Shown: in pieces, positions 1-8,349 of the stretch
Layout: each line of letters begins with the position of its first letter
Position numbering within the stretch: position 1 is the first letter of the stretch
NCBI RefSeq assembly: GCF_005116445.1
Contig: NZ_SWBQ01000004.1
Coordinates: 434,001-498,000, forward strand
Length of the DNA stretch: 64,000 nt
Source of the DNA: Pedobacter frigoris
GTDB lineage: Bacteria > Bacteroidota > Bacteroidia > Sphingobacteriales > Sphingobacteriaceae
Direction: 5' to 3'
Notes under the pieces: model-generated
The model's input: the letters and a program-made list of their open reading frames with translations, nothing else
Told to the model about the DNA's origin: nothing
Database searches by the model: none
Translations under genes and position numbers: made by a program

Positions 1-659
1 TTTAAATAAGCATCAGTATTAAAAGGAGCTTTCGTTGCCGTGCTTGTTGTAGCGGCGGCTGTATTACCACTTCCGTTTAAATCCTTGAAACTGGTCATGT
101 AACCCTGTTCTCGGAGCAGAAGCTCATTGACCCTGTCAGTCCTCCATTCGCAATATCTTGAAGCCTGTTCCCAGGTTACACCCACGACAGGATAGTCCTG
201 ATAGGCAGGATGCCTTAAATAATTGTCTACATAAGGCTCATTATAAGACAATGGTCTTCTCCATACCAAAGTATCCGGAAGCTCATTGTAATAATACTCA
301 TAATCTGTTGGATAGTTCGTCCTGATCCAATTTAAGTACTCAAGCCAGTTCGTATTTGAAACTTCTGTTTCATCCATGTAAAATGAAGATACGGTGGTTT
401 CTCTTTTATGGTTATAATTGCTTAATTCTTCTCCGGGAACGTTAATGGCACTTCCGCTCATGACAAAAACGCCGCCTTCAATTTCTACCAAACCCGGACC
501 TGGTCCCCGCTTGAATTTGTTATTTACCTGAAAACCTCCATATTCTTTTTTGTTGTATGCCAGCCCTGTCTTATCTGATGTGCCTGATTTGGATTTGCAG
601 GAGACAAGGGAAGCTACAGCCACAAGAGATGCAAGTGAATATAAGTACGTTTTTTTCAT
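1..659 (-). CDS. gldJ: Gliding motility / type IX secretion lipoprotein GldJ (partial, C-terminus outside window)
   Basis: This is the N-terminal 219 residues of a protein read leftward off the window edge. It begins with a lipoprotein signal peptide (MKKTYLYSLASLVAVASLVSC), so Cys21 would be lipidated. It continues with a GGFQ-N-KFK and GPGLVEIEGGVFVMSG stretch and a YMDETEVSNTNWLEYL segment, typical of the formylglycine-generating-enzyme (SUMF1) fold used by GldJ and GldK. The PAYQDYPVVGVTWEQASRYCEWRTDRVNE segment resembles GldJ more than GldK. GldJ is an outer-membrane lipoprotein needed for gliding and stable type IX secretion in Flavobacterium. It is divergent from porV, a T9SS partner, which supports the call. 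The C-terminal half cannot be judged. Confidence 0.85.
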   Translation of the reverse strand, partial: MKKTYLYSLASLVAVASLVSCKSKSGTSDKTGLAYNKKEYGGFQVNNKFKRGPGPGLVEIEGGVFVMSGSAINVPGEELSNYNHKRETTVSSFYMDETEVSNTNWLEYLNWIRTNYPTDYEYYYNELPDTLVWRRPLSYNEPYVDNYLRHPAYQDYPVVGVTWEQASRYCEWRTDRVNELLLREQGYMTSFKDLNGSGNTAAATTSTATKAPFNTDAYL

Positions 660-910
660 TGGACTATGTAAATAGTTACTCTAACTGTTAAAACTACATA
701 AAAAAACAGGTATGCTCCAAAAAAACTTTGTTATTCAATCAAATTTAATGTTGCCAAATAAATCCAGATTTGAAGCAGTAGCGGAATTTTTAATCAATCC
801 ATGTGTTTTGATCAGGAAGTTCTGCTTAAAATCATCGAAAGGAATCGAATCCTTTGAAATTAATGAACACTATGCTAACTTGCGTTCAATAGGAGTTAAT
901 ATTTCAAGAA

Positions 911-2092
911 ATGAATTTAAGGTACTTAGTAAAAACTGTATTAGGCATTTTTTCTTTAGTAACAGTTTCTGCTGAGCTATCTGCCCAGATAGTAGCTCCT
1001 GGCACCCAGGCAAATGGGAGTCAACCCAACAACATCGTTACTGCGGTTCCTTTTTTGCTGATTACTCCAGATGCAAGGGCAGGGAGTATGGGCGATGCCG
1101 GGGTTGCAGTTCATCCTGATGCAAATGCGATGAGCATCAATCCATCTAAAATCGCGTTTTTAGATAAGCCCTATGGTTTTGCAGCCTCCTATAGTCCATG
1201 GTTGAAAACCCTTGTTCCCGACATCAACCTTGCTTATTTAAGTGGGTTTTATAAAATGGACGAGAAGAATACTATTGGTGGATCCCTTCGTTATTTTTCT
1301 CTCGGTGAAATTCAGTTTGTCGATATCAACCAGCAGGATCAGGGTGTATATAGTCCGAATGAGATTGCGTTAGATGTAACTTATGCCCGTAAATTTGATG
1401 AGTCATTCTCGTTGGGGACTGCAGTCAGGTACATTTATTCTAACCTGGCTTCCGGACAGTTTTCCGCCGGACAGGAAACAAAACCGGGTACAGCTGTAGC
1501 TGTTGACATCTCCGGGTATTTTAAGAAGCCCACCACAATGTTTGGCACCAAGGCCATACTCTCTGCGGGACTCAATATTTCCAATATAGGTACCAAGATC
1601 AGCTATGTCGGAGGAGGAGAAAACAGAGGTTTCCTACCGACTAACTTTAAGATTGGCGGGGCGTCAACATTTATCATAGACGATTATAATCAATTTACCT
1701 TCGCACTTGATTTTAATAAACTGCTGGTGCCTACACAACCGATCTATGATACAGACGGAAGCATAGTAGCAGGGGAAGATCCTAACCGTTCTGTTCCATC
1801 CGGCATATTTGGCTCATTTTCTGATGCTCCAGGCGGCTTTAAAGAAGAGGTCAGGGAAGTAAATGTTGCCGCAGGAATGGAATATTGGTACAACCAGCAA
1901 TTTGCTTTTAGAGCGGGGTATTTCTATGAAGCGCCTACCAAAGGCGACAGGAGGTACTTTACTGTAGGGGCGGGATTGAAATACAATGTGTTCAATATAG
2001 ATTTTGCCTATTTACTGGCAAATGCACAAAAGAGCCCTTTGGCAAATACGCTGAGGTTTACGCTGCTCTTTAATTTTGGCGATGCCAAATAA
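911..2092 (+). CDS. porV: Type IX secretion outer-membrane protein PorV (LptO)
   Basis: A 393-residue protein with an N-terminal signal peptide ending around SAELSAQ, followed by the ATAVPFLLITPDARAGSMGDAG-type opening that marks the PorV branch of FadL-like beta barrels. The rest alternates short amphipathic strands with turns and ends in FTLLFNFGDAK, consistent with an outer-membrane barrel. In T9SS, PorV binds cargo C-terminal domains and shuttles them from the translocon to the PorU sortase. The ATG at 911 is chosen because it puts the signal peptide at the N-terminus; an overlapping upstream reading frame has no such feature. It is divergent from gldJ and lies 35 bp ahead of ispF on the same strand, so porV-ispF may be cotranscribed. 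porU is not in the window. Confidence 0.9.
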   Translation: MNLRYLVKTVLGIFSLVTVSAELSAQIVAPGTQANGSQPNNIVTAVPFLLITPDARAGSMGDAGVAVHPDANAMSINPSKIAFLDKPYGFAASYSPWLKTLVPDINLAYLSGFYKMDEKNTIGGSLRYFSLGEIQFVDINQQDQGVYSPNEIALDVTYARKFDESFSLGTAVRYIYSNLASGQFSAGQETKPGTAVAVDISGYFKKPTTMFGTKAILSAGLNISNIGTKISYVGGGENRGFLPTNFKIGGASTFIIDDYNQFTFALDFNKLLVPTQPIYDTDGSIVAGEDPNRSVPSGIFGSFSDAPGGFKEEVREVNVAAGMEYWYNQQFAFRAGYFYEAPTKGDRRYFTVGAGLKYNVFNIDFAYLLANAQKSPLANTLRFTLLFNFGDAK

Positions 2093-2127
2093 AACAATCA
2101 GCAATAAATTACAAAATATAGAATAGA

Positions 2128-2610
2128 ATGAAGATTAAAGTGGGATTTGGTTTTGACGTACATCAACTTAAGGATAATCATCCTTTCATCGTAGGAGGTG
2201 TTGACCTGGAGCATCATAAAGGAGCATTTGGACATTCCGATGCTGATGTTCTGTTGCATGCCATTTGCGATGCGCTGCTAGGTGCTGCCAACCTGCGTGA
2301 TATTGGCTTTCATTTTAAGAATACTGACCCAAGATGGAAAGGGATCAGCAGTATCGTCTTATTGCAGGAGAGCGTAAAGTTGCTGAAAGAAAAAGGATTT
2401 GAAATAGGTAATATCGATGCGATGCTTTGTCTTGAAGCACCAAAAATTAACCCCCATATTCCGGCAATGCAACAAAACATTGCAGATGCCATAGGTATTT
2501 CCGTTGATGATATCTCCATAAAAGCAACGACCAACGAGCAAATGGGTTTTATCGGACGGGAAGAAGGTGTGGTGGCATATGCGGTTTGTCTTATTGAAAA
2601 GGAAAAATAA
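2128..2610 (+). CDS. ispF: 2-C-methyl-D-erythritol 2,4-cyclodiphosphate synthase IspF
   Basis: A 160-residue enzyme of standard length for IspF, which converts CDP-methylerythritol 2-phosphate to the cyclic diphosphate in the MEP isoprenoid pathway in the cytoplasm. The metal-binding residues are visible as FDVH (Asp10, His12) and His44 in HSDADVLLHAICDALLGA. The C-terminal ISIKATTNEQMGFIGREEG segment matches the nucleotide-binding and ring-stacking part of the trimer. It follows porV by 35 bp on the same strand. The stop codon lies inside the left arm of a large inverted repeat that separates it from the convergent pirin gene. Confidence 0.95.
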   Translation: MKIKVGFGFDVHQLKDNHPFIVGGVDLEHHKGAFGHSDADVLLHAICDALLGAANLRDIGFHFKNTDPRWKGISSIVLLQESVKLLKEKGFEIGNIDAMLCLEAPKINPHIPAMQQNIADAIGISVDDISIKATTNEQMGFIGREEGVVAYAVCLIEKEK

Positions 2611-2842
2611 CCGTTCTCTTCGAAGACTGCGCCAGCTAAGTTTCCTTTGGTCACATACCTGACAATGTCTTCTCTGAGAAGGTAATTTTTCTCCGGAAAA
2701 GTGCAGATAGCAAACGTAAAAAGGCAGGATGCATTCACATCTTGCCTTTTTACGTTTGCCTGTAAAATCACCTTCTCAGAGAAGACCTTAGCGCTGGTGT
2801 TGCGAAGCTTCAGCAGATGCAGTCTTCGAAGAGAACGGTTAT
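2607..2842. repeat. Nested palindromic intergenic element (REP-like pair, locus A)
   Basis: The spacer between convergent ispF and the pirin gene is almost entirely inverted repeats. The outer arms at 2607-2630 and 2819-2842 are a perfect 24-bp inverted match. Middle arms at 2667-2683 and 2770-2786 are a perfect 17-bp match. An inner hairpin occupies 2710-2759. Between outer and middle arms sit two different cores: the left has GCGCCAGCTAAG and CCTGACAATG, the right (read on the minus strand) has CTGCTGAAGCTTCGC and ACCAGCGCTAA. Both cores recur elsewhere in the window (41013-41123, 45729-46040, 52837-52902), so this is a dispersed family rather than a simple terminator. Confidence 0.85.
2710..2759. 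terminator. Bidirectional hairpin terminator between ispF and pirin gene
   Basis: GCAAACGTAAAAAGGCA at 2710-2726 pairs with TGCCTTTTTACGTTTGC at 2743-2759. The pairing extends four bases further inward with one mismatch that is a G:U pair in one orientation. The loop is about 8 nt. It has A-rich and T-rich arms and lies between two convergent genes, so it could terminate both. Confidence 0.6.
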
Positions 2843-2843
2843 T

Positions 2844-3719
2844 TTAATCTTCTAAATAGCCAAATTTCCCCTGGTTATAATCACTGATTGCTTCCTGAAT
2901 TTCCTCGGCGGTATTCATCAAAAATGGACCGTACTGTGCGATAGTTTCATCTATAGGCTCGCCACTCAATACCAGTACTACCGCATTTTCAAGCGCTTCG
3001 ATCTCAATCTCAGAGCCCTCATTTTTAAAATGTACAAACTGGTCGGTTTTAGCGGTCTCTGTGCCATTTATCAAAATGCTCCCTTCTATGATCACAAAAC
3101 CTGTGTTGTAGTTTGCAGGGAAGCTAAATGAAGCTTTCTCGCCCTTATTCAGTTTCGCATTGTACAAGTGTAGAGGAGAAAAGGTAGAAGCCGAACCGTT
3201 AAGCCCTTTATATGCTCCTGCAATGACTTCAATTGAACCCTGTCCATGCTCCAGTTCAAACTTAGCCATTTCGGAATGCTTCACGTCCTGATACTTTGGT
3301 GCATTCATTTTGTACTTCGCCGGCAGGTTTACCCAAAGTTGTACCATCTGAAAAGCACCGCCCTTTTTACTGAATTCCTCTTCATGGTATTCTTTGTGTA
3401 AAATACCTCCAGCGGCAGTCATCCATTGAACATCTCCCGGGTAAATCACGCCGCTATTTCCTGCACTGTCATGATGTGCAACTGCCCCATGATAAGCAAT
3501 TGTTACGGTTTCAAAACCGCGGTGCGGATGTACACCAACACCCCTCGGTTCATTGCGTGCCGAAAACTCTATTTTTGCATTGTAATCAAGCATAAAGAAG
3601 GGACTCATTTTTATTCTGTATCCGCTGGGAAAGAAATTATGAACCCTAAATCCATCACCGACCATATGAGGTGCCGGCGCATTCAATATGGCCGACACGT
3701 TTTTAATATTTGCTTCCAT
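2844..3719 (-). CDS. Pirin family protein
   Basis: A 291-residue bicupin of the usual pirin length. The metal site is visible in the N-terminal cupin: His64 and His66 in GVHPHRGFET, and His108 and Glu110 in GGILHKEYHEEE, matching the three-His-one-Glu set of pirins. The C-terminal cupin (about 180-290) carries the usual ALENAVVLVLSGEPIDE and GPFLMNT segments. Some pirins have quercetin 2,3-dioxygenase activity; others act as redox sensors, and sequence alone does not decide. It is followed upstream on the same strand by yceI and a Crp-like regulator, and the three may form a stress-response unit. Confidence 0.9.
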   Translation of the reverse strand: MEANIKNVSAILNAPAPHMVGDGFRVHNFFPSGYRIKMSPFFMLDYNAKIEFSARNEPRGVGVHPHRGFETVTIAYHGAVAHHDSAGNSGVIYPGDVQWMTAAGGILHKEYHEEEFSKKGGAFQMVQLWVNLPAKYKMNAPKYQDVKHSEMAKFELEHGQGSIEVIAGAYKGLNGSASTFSPLHLYNAKLNKGEKASFSFPANYNTGFVIIEGSILINGTETAKTDQFVHFKNEGSEIEIEALENAVVLVLSGEPIDETIAQYGPFLMNTAEEIQEAISDYNQGKFGYLED

Positions 3720-3765
3720 TTTGTCTCCTCTCTGTTTTTTTGACTGGATGCTTATTTATAAATTC

Positions 3766-4296
3766 TTAGGCTTGTTTTACGAATTGTAATTCGCCTACTA
3801 TTTTAACTTCCTCACTCACCATTACGCCGCCGGTTTCGAGTGCCGCATTCCAGGTCAGTCCAAAATCAGTTCTGTTGATCTTTCCTGCCAATGTAAATCC
3901 AGCTTTGGTGTTTCCCCATGGATCAGTAGCGATACCACCAAACTCTACGTTCAATTTTACTGGTTTAGTTACATCTTTAATGGTCAAATTGCCTTTCAAG
4001 ATATAGTCTTCGCCATCCTGGTTTAAAGAAGTAGAAGTGAATTTGATAGCAGGATATTTTTCAGCGTCAAAGAAATCACCGCTTTTTAAGTGGTTGTCTC
4101 TGTCTTTGTTGCCTGTATCAATCGATCCTGTTTCAGCTTCAAAAGAAACTTTAGCATTTTCGAAATCATCAGTTTCTGATTCCAATGAAGCATTGAAGGA
4201 AGTAAGGCTACCTGTTACAGTAGTGATCATTAAGTGTTTTACTTTAAACTGAAGTTCACTGTGGGTTGGGTCTAATGCCCATTTTGTAGTCGCCAT
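3766..4296 (-). CDS. YceI family protein
   Basis: A 176-residue protein covering one YceI domain, starting WALDPTHSELQFKVKHLMIT and containing the GNKDRDNHLKSGDFFDAEKYPAIKF segment typical of the family. YceI proteins form a lipocalin-like barrel that binds polyisoprenoids or related lipids. No signal peptide is visible, so this copy is predicted to be cytoplasmic, unlike the periplasmic E. coli YceI. It lies 46 bp upstream of the pirin gene on the same strand and 91 bp downstream of the Crp-like regulator gene. Confidence 0.9.
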   Translation of the reverse strand: MATTKWALDPTHSELQFKVKHLMITTVTGSLTSFNASLESETDDFENAKVSFEAETGSIDTGNKDRDNHLKSGDFFDAEKYPAIKFTSTSLNQDGEDYILKGNLTIKDVTKPVKLNVEFGGIATDPWGNTKAGFTLAGKINRTDFGLTWNAALETGGVMVSEEVKIVGELQFVKQA

Positions 4297-4387
4297 AATA
4301 TTGTTTTTTGAGTTGATTCTTTTTAATTAACAACACAAAATTACGGCGTATGTATTAGTCCGGCATTGACCTATGATAAGAAACGTG

Positions 4388-4978
4388 TTAAGGTTTGAAA
4401 TGCTTATGCGCTAAGTCCTTACGTACCCTGCTCAGCGATTCTGGCGTAATGCCGAGATAGGAGGCAATCATCCACTGAGGCACCCTTAAAGTCAGGTTAG
4501 GATATAGCTTTATAAAATTCAGGTAACGCTCCTCGGCTGTAGCACTTAGCAGCATATTGATCCGTTTTTGCATGAACCGTATGGAGTTGTTCAGCATGGT
4601 ATTGTTGAGGTCGTTCATGCAGGGGACATGTTTAGCCGTTTCATTCATGAAATCTTTATGTAGGATGACAGCTTTAGTAGGCTCTATCGCATCAATAAAG
4701 AAATCAGAAGGCTCACTAAACAGCATTCCGTTACGTTCGGTCAGCCACCACTGCTCGGGAGCGAATTGTATGATGTGTGTTTTTCCCTTACTGTCTATGG
4801 AATAACTGCGAAGTAATCCGCTCAACACAAAAAAACCATAAGACGAAACATCACCCTTCATCAGGATCATTTCATTTTTATCAAAGCTTTTTACTTTAAG
4901 CTTTTCGGAAATCAGACTAAATTGTTCGTCAGTCAGGTCAACTCTCTGTTGTAAATAGGCTTTGAAAGGTTCGAGCAT
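4388..4978 (-). CDS. Crp/Fnr family transcriptional regulator
   Basis: A 196-residue regulator. Residues about 20-110 form the cyclic-nucleotide-binding-type jelly roll (KSFDKNEMILMKGDVSSYGFFVLSG). The C-terminal helix-turn-helix is short: LRVPQWMIASYLGITPESLSRVRKDL. No Fnr-type cysteine cluster is present, and the phosphate-binding signature of true cAMP receptors is not conserved, so the effector is unknown. This matches the many small Crp-like regulators of Bacteroidota. It lies just upstream of yceI and the pirin gene on the same strand and is their most likely regulator by context. Confidence 0.85.
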   Translation of the reverse strand: MLEPFKAYLQQRVDLTDEQFSLISEKLKVKSFDKNEMILMKGDVSSYGFFVLSGLLRSYSIDSKGKTHIIQFAPEQWWLTERNGMLFSEPSDFFIDAIEPTKAVILHKDFMNETAKHVPCMNDLNNTMLNNSIRFMQKRINMLLSATAEERYLNFIKLYPNLTLRVPQWMIASYLGITPESLSRVRKDLAHKHFKP

Positions 4979-4996
4979 GGTGGTTATAGATGAAAT

Positions 4997-5155
4997 CTAT
5001 TTCTTGTCTGGATTGATATTGGAAAAATCTACACCGCATTTACAGTTGCTCCCGCAGCCTCCTTTTTTAGGAGAAACCGAGCGATACACAATTCGGCCCA
5101 CATAAAATACAGCGGCTGCAAAAAGTAAGATCACCAATATAGTTTGAATATCCAT
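4997..5155 (-). CDS. Small Cys-rich membrane protein (FeoB-associated type)
   Basis: A 52-residue gene read from the raw sequence. It has one N-terminal membrane segment (QTILVILLFAAAVYFVGRIV, about residues 4-23) and a short tail with KKGGCGSNCKCGVDF, giving three cysteines in a C-x3-C-x-C pattern. This architecture matches the FeoB-associated Cys-rich membrane protein family, often found beside ferrous iron transporters. No feoA or feoB is present nearby, so the iron link rests on the family resemblance only. It ends 18 bp before the Crp-like regulator gene on the same strand. Confidence 0.7.
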   Translation of the reverse strand: MDIQTILVILLFAAAVFYVGRIVYRSVSPKKGGCGSNCKCGVDFSNINPDKK

Positions 5156-5204
5156 ATTACAAATTTAGTATGCCAGCAGGTAATCGGGGTCTGTCAATTG
5201 TAAA

Positions 5205-6395
5205 TTATTCGCCTTCCACCAAGCCAATTGTACCACCCACCCAGTCAAAATCTTTATTGTAGCGTACGCCAATCATTTTTCCCCGGCTTAGTCGTGCCAG
5301 ATTAATACACAATTGAGGCTCTCCTCCATCGGGCCACAGGTACATCAATCTGATTTCTGCTTTTACCCCTCCATCCGGAGCCTGCACTACAGGCTCATAA
5401 ACCACTTTTTTCTGTAAGATCCAGTTTTCCGGATCTTTAATAGCCTCGATATCTGAAATACTGACATCAATGATAACTCCCATCCCTGCAAAAGAAAATA
5501 AGGGTTTCAATACATAGTTTTCCAAATCAGCAGGTACAGCATCCAGTTCATTCAAAAAATACGTCTCCGGTACAAATTCGCTCTTCAAAAAAGGCATGGT
5601 GTATTTACTGATGCGGTAAAACCAGTTCGGATGCGTTACCCATTCTATATCCAGTTCCTCGCGGGGATCAAAGCTCTCCTTAAAAAGATCAGTCTTATCA
5701 GCAATTTCATCAAAAATCAGGCGGTTGTATATTCTCTTCAATTTGATCTTCTCACCGCCTTCTCTATAATACAGCGAATTCCCTTCCTTAAAAATATCTG
5801 TCAGCCCCAGGATCTTTATTCCTAAATACCCTTGCGTGATATAGAAATCTATGGCTGTTTTTTGCTCCAGGGCATCAATATCCATAAGCGCCACTTCATG
5901 TGGTTCGCAATCTCCCAGTATCACTTTTTTCAGCAGGGCAATATAGCTTTCTTCATCAAAACCATTGAGAAAAGGAGTCAGGCTACTAGCTAAGCCATAA
6001 GCCTCTTTATAAGCTTTTCCTAAAACAGCCTGAAACCCGTATAACGAAGGGAATCCCTGCATTTCGATCAGTTTGGGCACCAAATCTCCCTTTTCATCTT
6101 TACAGATTCCGAAATCGAAAGTTAGGAAATGTGGCTGGCTATTTTCATTGGGCACATTCCATTGCGCAGGAATTGAACCTTTGGTCAGTTCCCCGAAATT
6201 CGGCTGTTGGATCAACTTTATAATTTCTGCTCCGGCCTCAACCAATTTAGATACGAGGTCTGCCGGAAGAAAGATAGGGGTTTCCGCTACCCTGAAAGGA
6301 ATTTCAGGAAATCCCTCTCCCAATGCATTCAGGAAATCTTTGTATTTCTGTTCCGAAAAACTGCTGTTAAATTGTTTCCTGTATTTGCTGATCAT
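5205..6395 (-). CDS. ATP-grasp-like amidoligase of unknown specificity
   Basis: A 396-residue cytoplasmic protein, last gene of the amidoligase cluster. I do not recognise a named family. ATP-grasp-like signatures are visible toward the C-terminus: YVLKPLFSFAGMGVIID (about 293-309) resembles the Lys- and Gly-rich phosphate-binding loop. It is followed by NWILQKKVVYEP and AEIRLMYLW, then INLARLSRGKMIGVRYNKD, which offers the Arg/Asn metal-site residues. The N-terminal LIEMQGFPSLYGFQ may be part of the substrate site. The start lies 2 bp after the amidotransferase stop, showing tight coupling. Ligation of an amine to an acyl-phosphate is the inferred chemistry; substrate is unknown. Confidence 0.6.
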   Translation of the reverse strand: MISKYRKQFNSSFSEQKYKDFLNALGEGFPEIPFRVAETPIFLPADLVSKLVEAGAEIIKLIQQPNFGELTKGSIPAQWNVPNENSQPHFLTFDFGICKDEKGDLVPKLIEMQGFPSLYGFQAVLGKAYKEAYGLASSLTPFLNGFDEESYIALLKKVILGDCEPHEVALMDIDALEQKTAIDFYITQGYLGIKILGLTDIFKEGNSLYYREGGEKIKLKRIYNRLIFDEIADKTDLFKESFDPREELDIEWVTHPNWFYRISKYTMPFLKSEFVPETYFLNELDAVPADLENYVLKPLFSFAGMGVIIDVSISDIEAIKDPENWILQKKVVYEPVVQAPDGGVKAEIRLMYLWPDGGEPQLCINLARLSRGKMIGVRYNKDFDWVGGTIGLVEGE

Positions 6396-6397
6396 AA

Positions 6398-7243
6398 TTA
6401 TGCTTCCTGCAAGGCATTTACAGCCTCATTTAAAAAGTTTGGTAAAATAATGCTTTGAGTAAGCTTGATCTTATTTGGATTGTCCAGGCTCAAAAGCATA
6501 TCGTTATATTTATGCTCGCCATGGTTTTCTACAATAGCATTTTTCTTATCATCTCTCAGCAGGTACATTTTCATGCCTACAGGATCTGCTTCAGGATGGA
6601 ACTGAGTACCGACAATCTCTTTTGTAAATCGCACAGACATTACACAGCGCTCCAAATCTACATGAGGGCGTTCTTTTTCCAATGCCAATACCGTTGCATC
6701 TGAATTTGAGAAAGCCAGATCATCAGGATTGATCACCTGCCAGTCGCGGCTATCTACTGTGTAAAAAGGGTTTGGTAAACCATTAAAAATCACGTCTTCT
6801 TCACCCTCTTCTGTTAAGAAAACAGGGAATATACCAAAAGCTGTAGAGCGCCTGCGGACTACCTTGCCAGCATTATATTTCCGGCATGCCATCTGAAAAG
6901 AGTGACAGATCAGGAATACATGCTTTTTATGATCGCTGCTCAGATTATGTGCTTCAATAGCATTAAGCAAATCAAAGAAGTCATTTTCCCATTTTTGTCC
7001 CTCGCCGTCATACGGACTTCCCGGGCCGCCACTCGAGATGTAAATGTCAAAAGACAGCGAAGGAATCTCTCCCTTTTGCCTCAAATCAAAGATCTCAAAA
7101 GACATGTCGATACCCGTATCCTCCTGACAATGCTCCTTATAGCGTAATAAGATCTCCTGTATCCCACGCATCCCCTGGTTCGGAGCACCGTTATTCATAT
7201 CGATAACGGCAACCCTCACCTTATTTTTTCCAGTTGAACTCAC
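6398..7243 (-). CDS. Class I glutamine amidotransferase-like protein (GTG start)
   Basis: A 281-residue protein with a complete class I amidotransferase active site. The nucleophile is Cys113 in LICHSFQMA, and His216 and Glu218 lie in GTQFHPEAD. The oxyanion region is SSGGPGSP (about 70-77). It resembles the glutaminase half of GMP synthase but has no synthase domain, so it probably delivers ammonia to, or hydrolyses a gamma-glutamyl bond from, products of the neighbouring ligases. It starts with GTG, overlapping the stop codon of the upstream ligase gene in the pattern TAGTG, which implies translational coupling. The next gene begins 2 bp after its stop. Confidence 0.85.
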   Translation of the reverse strand: MSSTGKNKVRVAVIDMNNGAPNQGMRGIQEILLRYKEHCQEDTGIDMSFEIFDLRQKGEIPSLSFDIYISSGGPGSPYDGEGQKWENDFFDLLNAIEAHNLSSDHKKHVFLICHSFQMACRKYNAGKVVRRRSTAFGIFPVFLTEEGEEDVIFNGLPNPFYTVDSRDWQVINPDDLAFSNSDATVLALEKERPHVDLERCVMSVRFTKEIVGTQFHPEADPVGMKMYLLRDDKKNAIVENHGEHKYNDMLLSLDNPNKIKLTQSIILPNFLNEAVNALQEA

Positions 7244-8346
7244 TATTTTGCTCCTATTAACGTTTGAGTAGTAATGTAATCTACTACGGCCTCAAAGTTA
7301 CCACTTTGTTCGTAAACAGCCAATTGCCTGTCGGCTCCCGTTCCGTTTTCCAGTATCTTGTGCACATAATTGATCTCATTTCTGCAGCCCAGATCGTCCA
7401 CTACGTCATCAATAAAATCCAGTAATTCCAGCACCAGGTTCCGGCAATTTACCTCCATTTCCTTTCCAAAATCAATCAGGTTTCCGTCGATGCCATAGCG
7501 CGCTGCACGCCATTTGTTCTCATTGATCAGGGCTCTTGAATAGCTGATGAAATTGAGGTTTTGCAGCCTTAGCTTGTACAATTTCGCACATAGTGCCTGA
7601 AACAAGGCCACGAAAGCCATCGTCTCATCAATCAGCATCGGACAGTCGCAGATCCTGAATTCAATCGTTTCAAAGAAAGGGTGTACCCTGATGTCCCACC
7701 AGATCTTCTTGGCATTGTCGATACTGTTCGTCTTGATCAGCAATTTCACATAATTGTCATAATCTTCAATGCTGTTAAAAATGTCCGGAATCCCTGTGCG
7801 CGGAAACTTATCAAAGACCTTAGTCCTGAATGACTTATATCCCGTATTCCTGCTTTCCCAGAAGGGAGAGTTTGTAGACAATGCAAACACATGCGGCAGG
7901 AAATACCTTACCTGATTGGCAATGTGTATAGCGAGTTCGCGCGATTGAAACCCCACATGCACATGCAAACCGAAAATCAGGTTTGACCGAGCAGCTTCCT
8001 GCAGTTCATTTACAATTTCACTATAACGCGGATGCTCTGTGATCAACTGTTTCTCCCAATGAGAAAAAGGATGCGTACCTGCTGCGCCAATGCGCAGCCC
8101 CTGTTCCCCTGCAAGCTGCGATACCGTATACCTCAACTGGGAGATTTCGGTGCGTGCCTGATCTGTATTCTTGCAAATTCCCGTTCCTACTTCCACCACA
8201 GCCTGGTGCATCTCGGCCTTCACCTGATCCTTATGGATCTTCTGTGCGGCTTCTACTATTTTCTGGTCATGCGATGTGAGTTCCCTGGTTACAGGGTCTA
8301 CAACCATGTATTCTTCCTCAACACCGAGCGTAAAATCATTCATCAT
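7243..8346 (-). CDS. Carboxylate-amine ligase, GCS2 / YbdK family
   Basis: A 367-residue member of the glutamate-cysteine ligase 2 family. Diagnostic segments are FTLGVEEEYMVVDP at the N-terminus, the central GLHVHVGF, and RAARYGIDGNLIDFG near the C-terminus. E. coli YbdK has weak glutamate-cysteine ligase activity, and family members form amide bonds between a carboxylate and an amine using ATP. No glutathione synthetase is seen beside it; two ATP-grasp proteins and an amidotransferase are. It starts 3 bp after the upstream ATP-grasp gene, and its stop overlaps the next start codon. Confidence 0.9.
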   Translation of the reverse strand: MMNDFTLGVEEEYMVVDPVTRELTSHDQKIVEAAQKIHKDQVKAEMHQAVVEVGTGICKNTDQARTEISQLRYTVSQLAGEQGLRIGAAGTHPFSHWEKQLITEHPRYSEIVNELQEAARSNLIFGLHVHVGFQSRELAIHIANQVRYFLPHVFALSTNSPFWESRNTGYKSFRTKVFDKFPRTGIPDIFNSIEDYDNYVKLLIKTNSIDNAKKIWWDIRVHPFFETIEFRICDCPMLIDETMAFVALFQALCAKLYKLRLQNLNFISYSRALINENKWRAARYGIDGNLIDFGKEMEVNCRNLVLELLDFIDDVVDDLGCRNEINYVHKILENGTGADRQLAVYEQSGNFEAVVDYITTQTLIGAK

Positions 8347-8349
8347 AAC

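Noticed and set aside
712..975. 87-codon open frame between gldJ and porV
   Set aside because: It overlaps the porV signal peptide region in another frame, has no signal or domain, and lies in AT-rich promoter DNA.
2310..2771. Long antisense frame across ispF
   Set aside because: It is the shadow of ispF and the inverted repeat, with no domain or plausible start.
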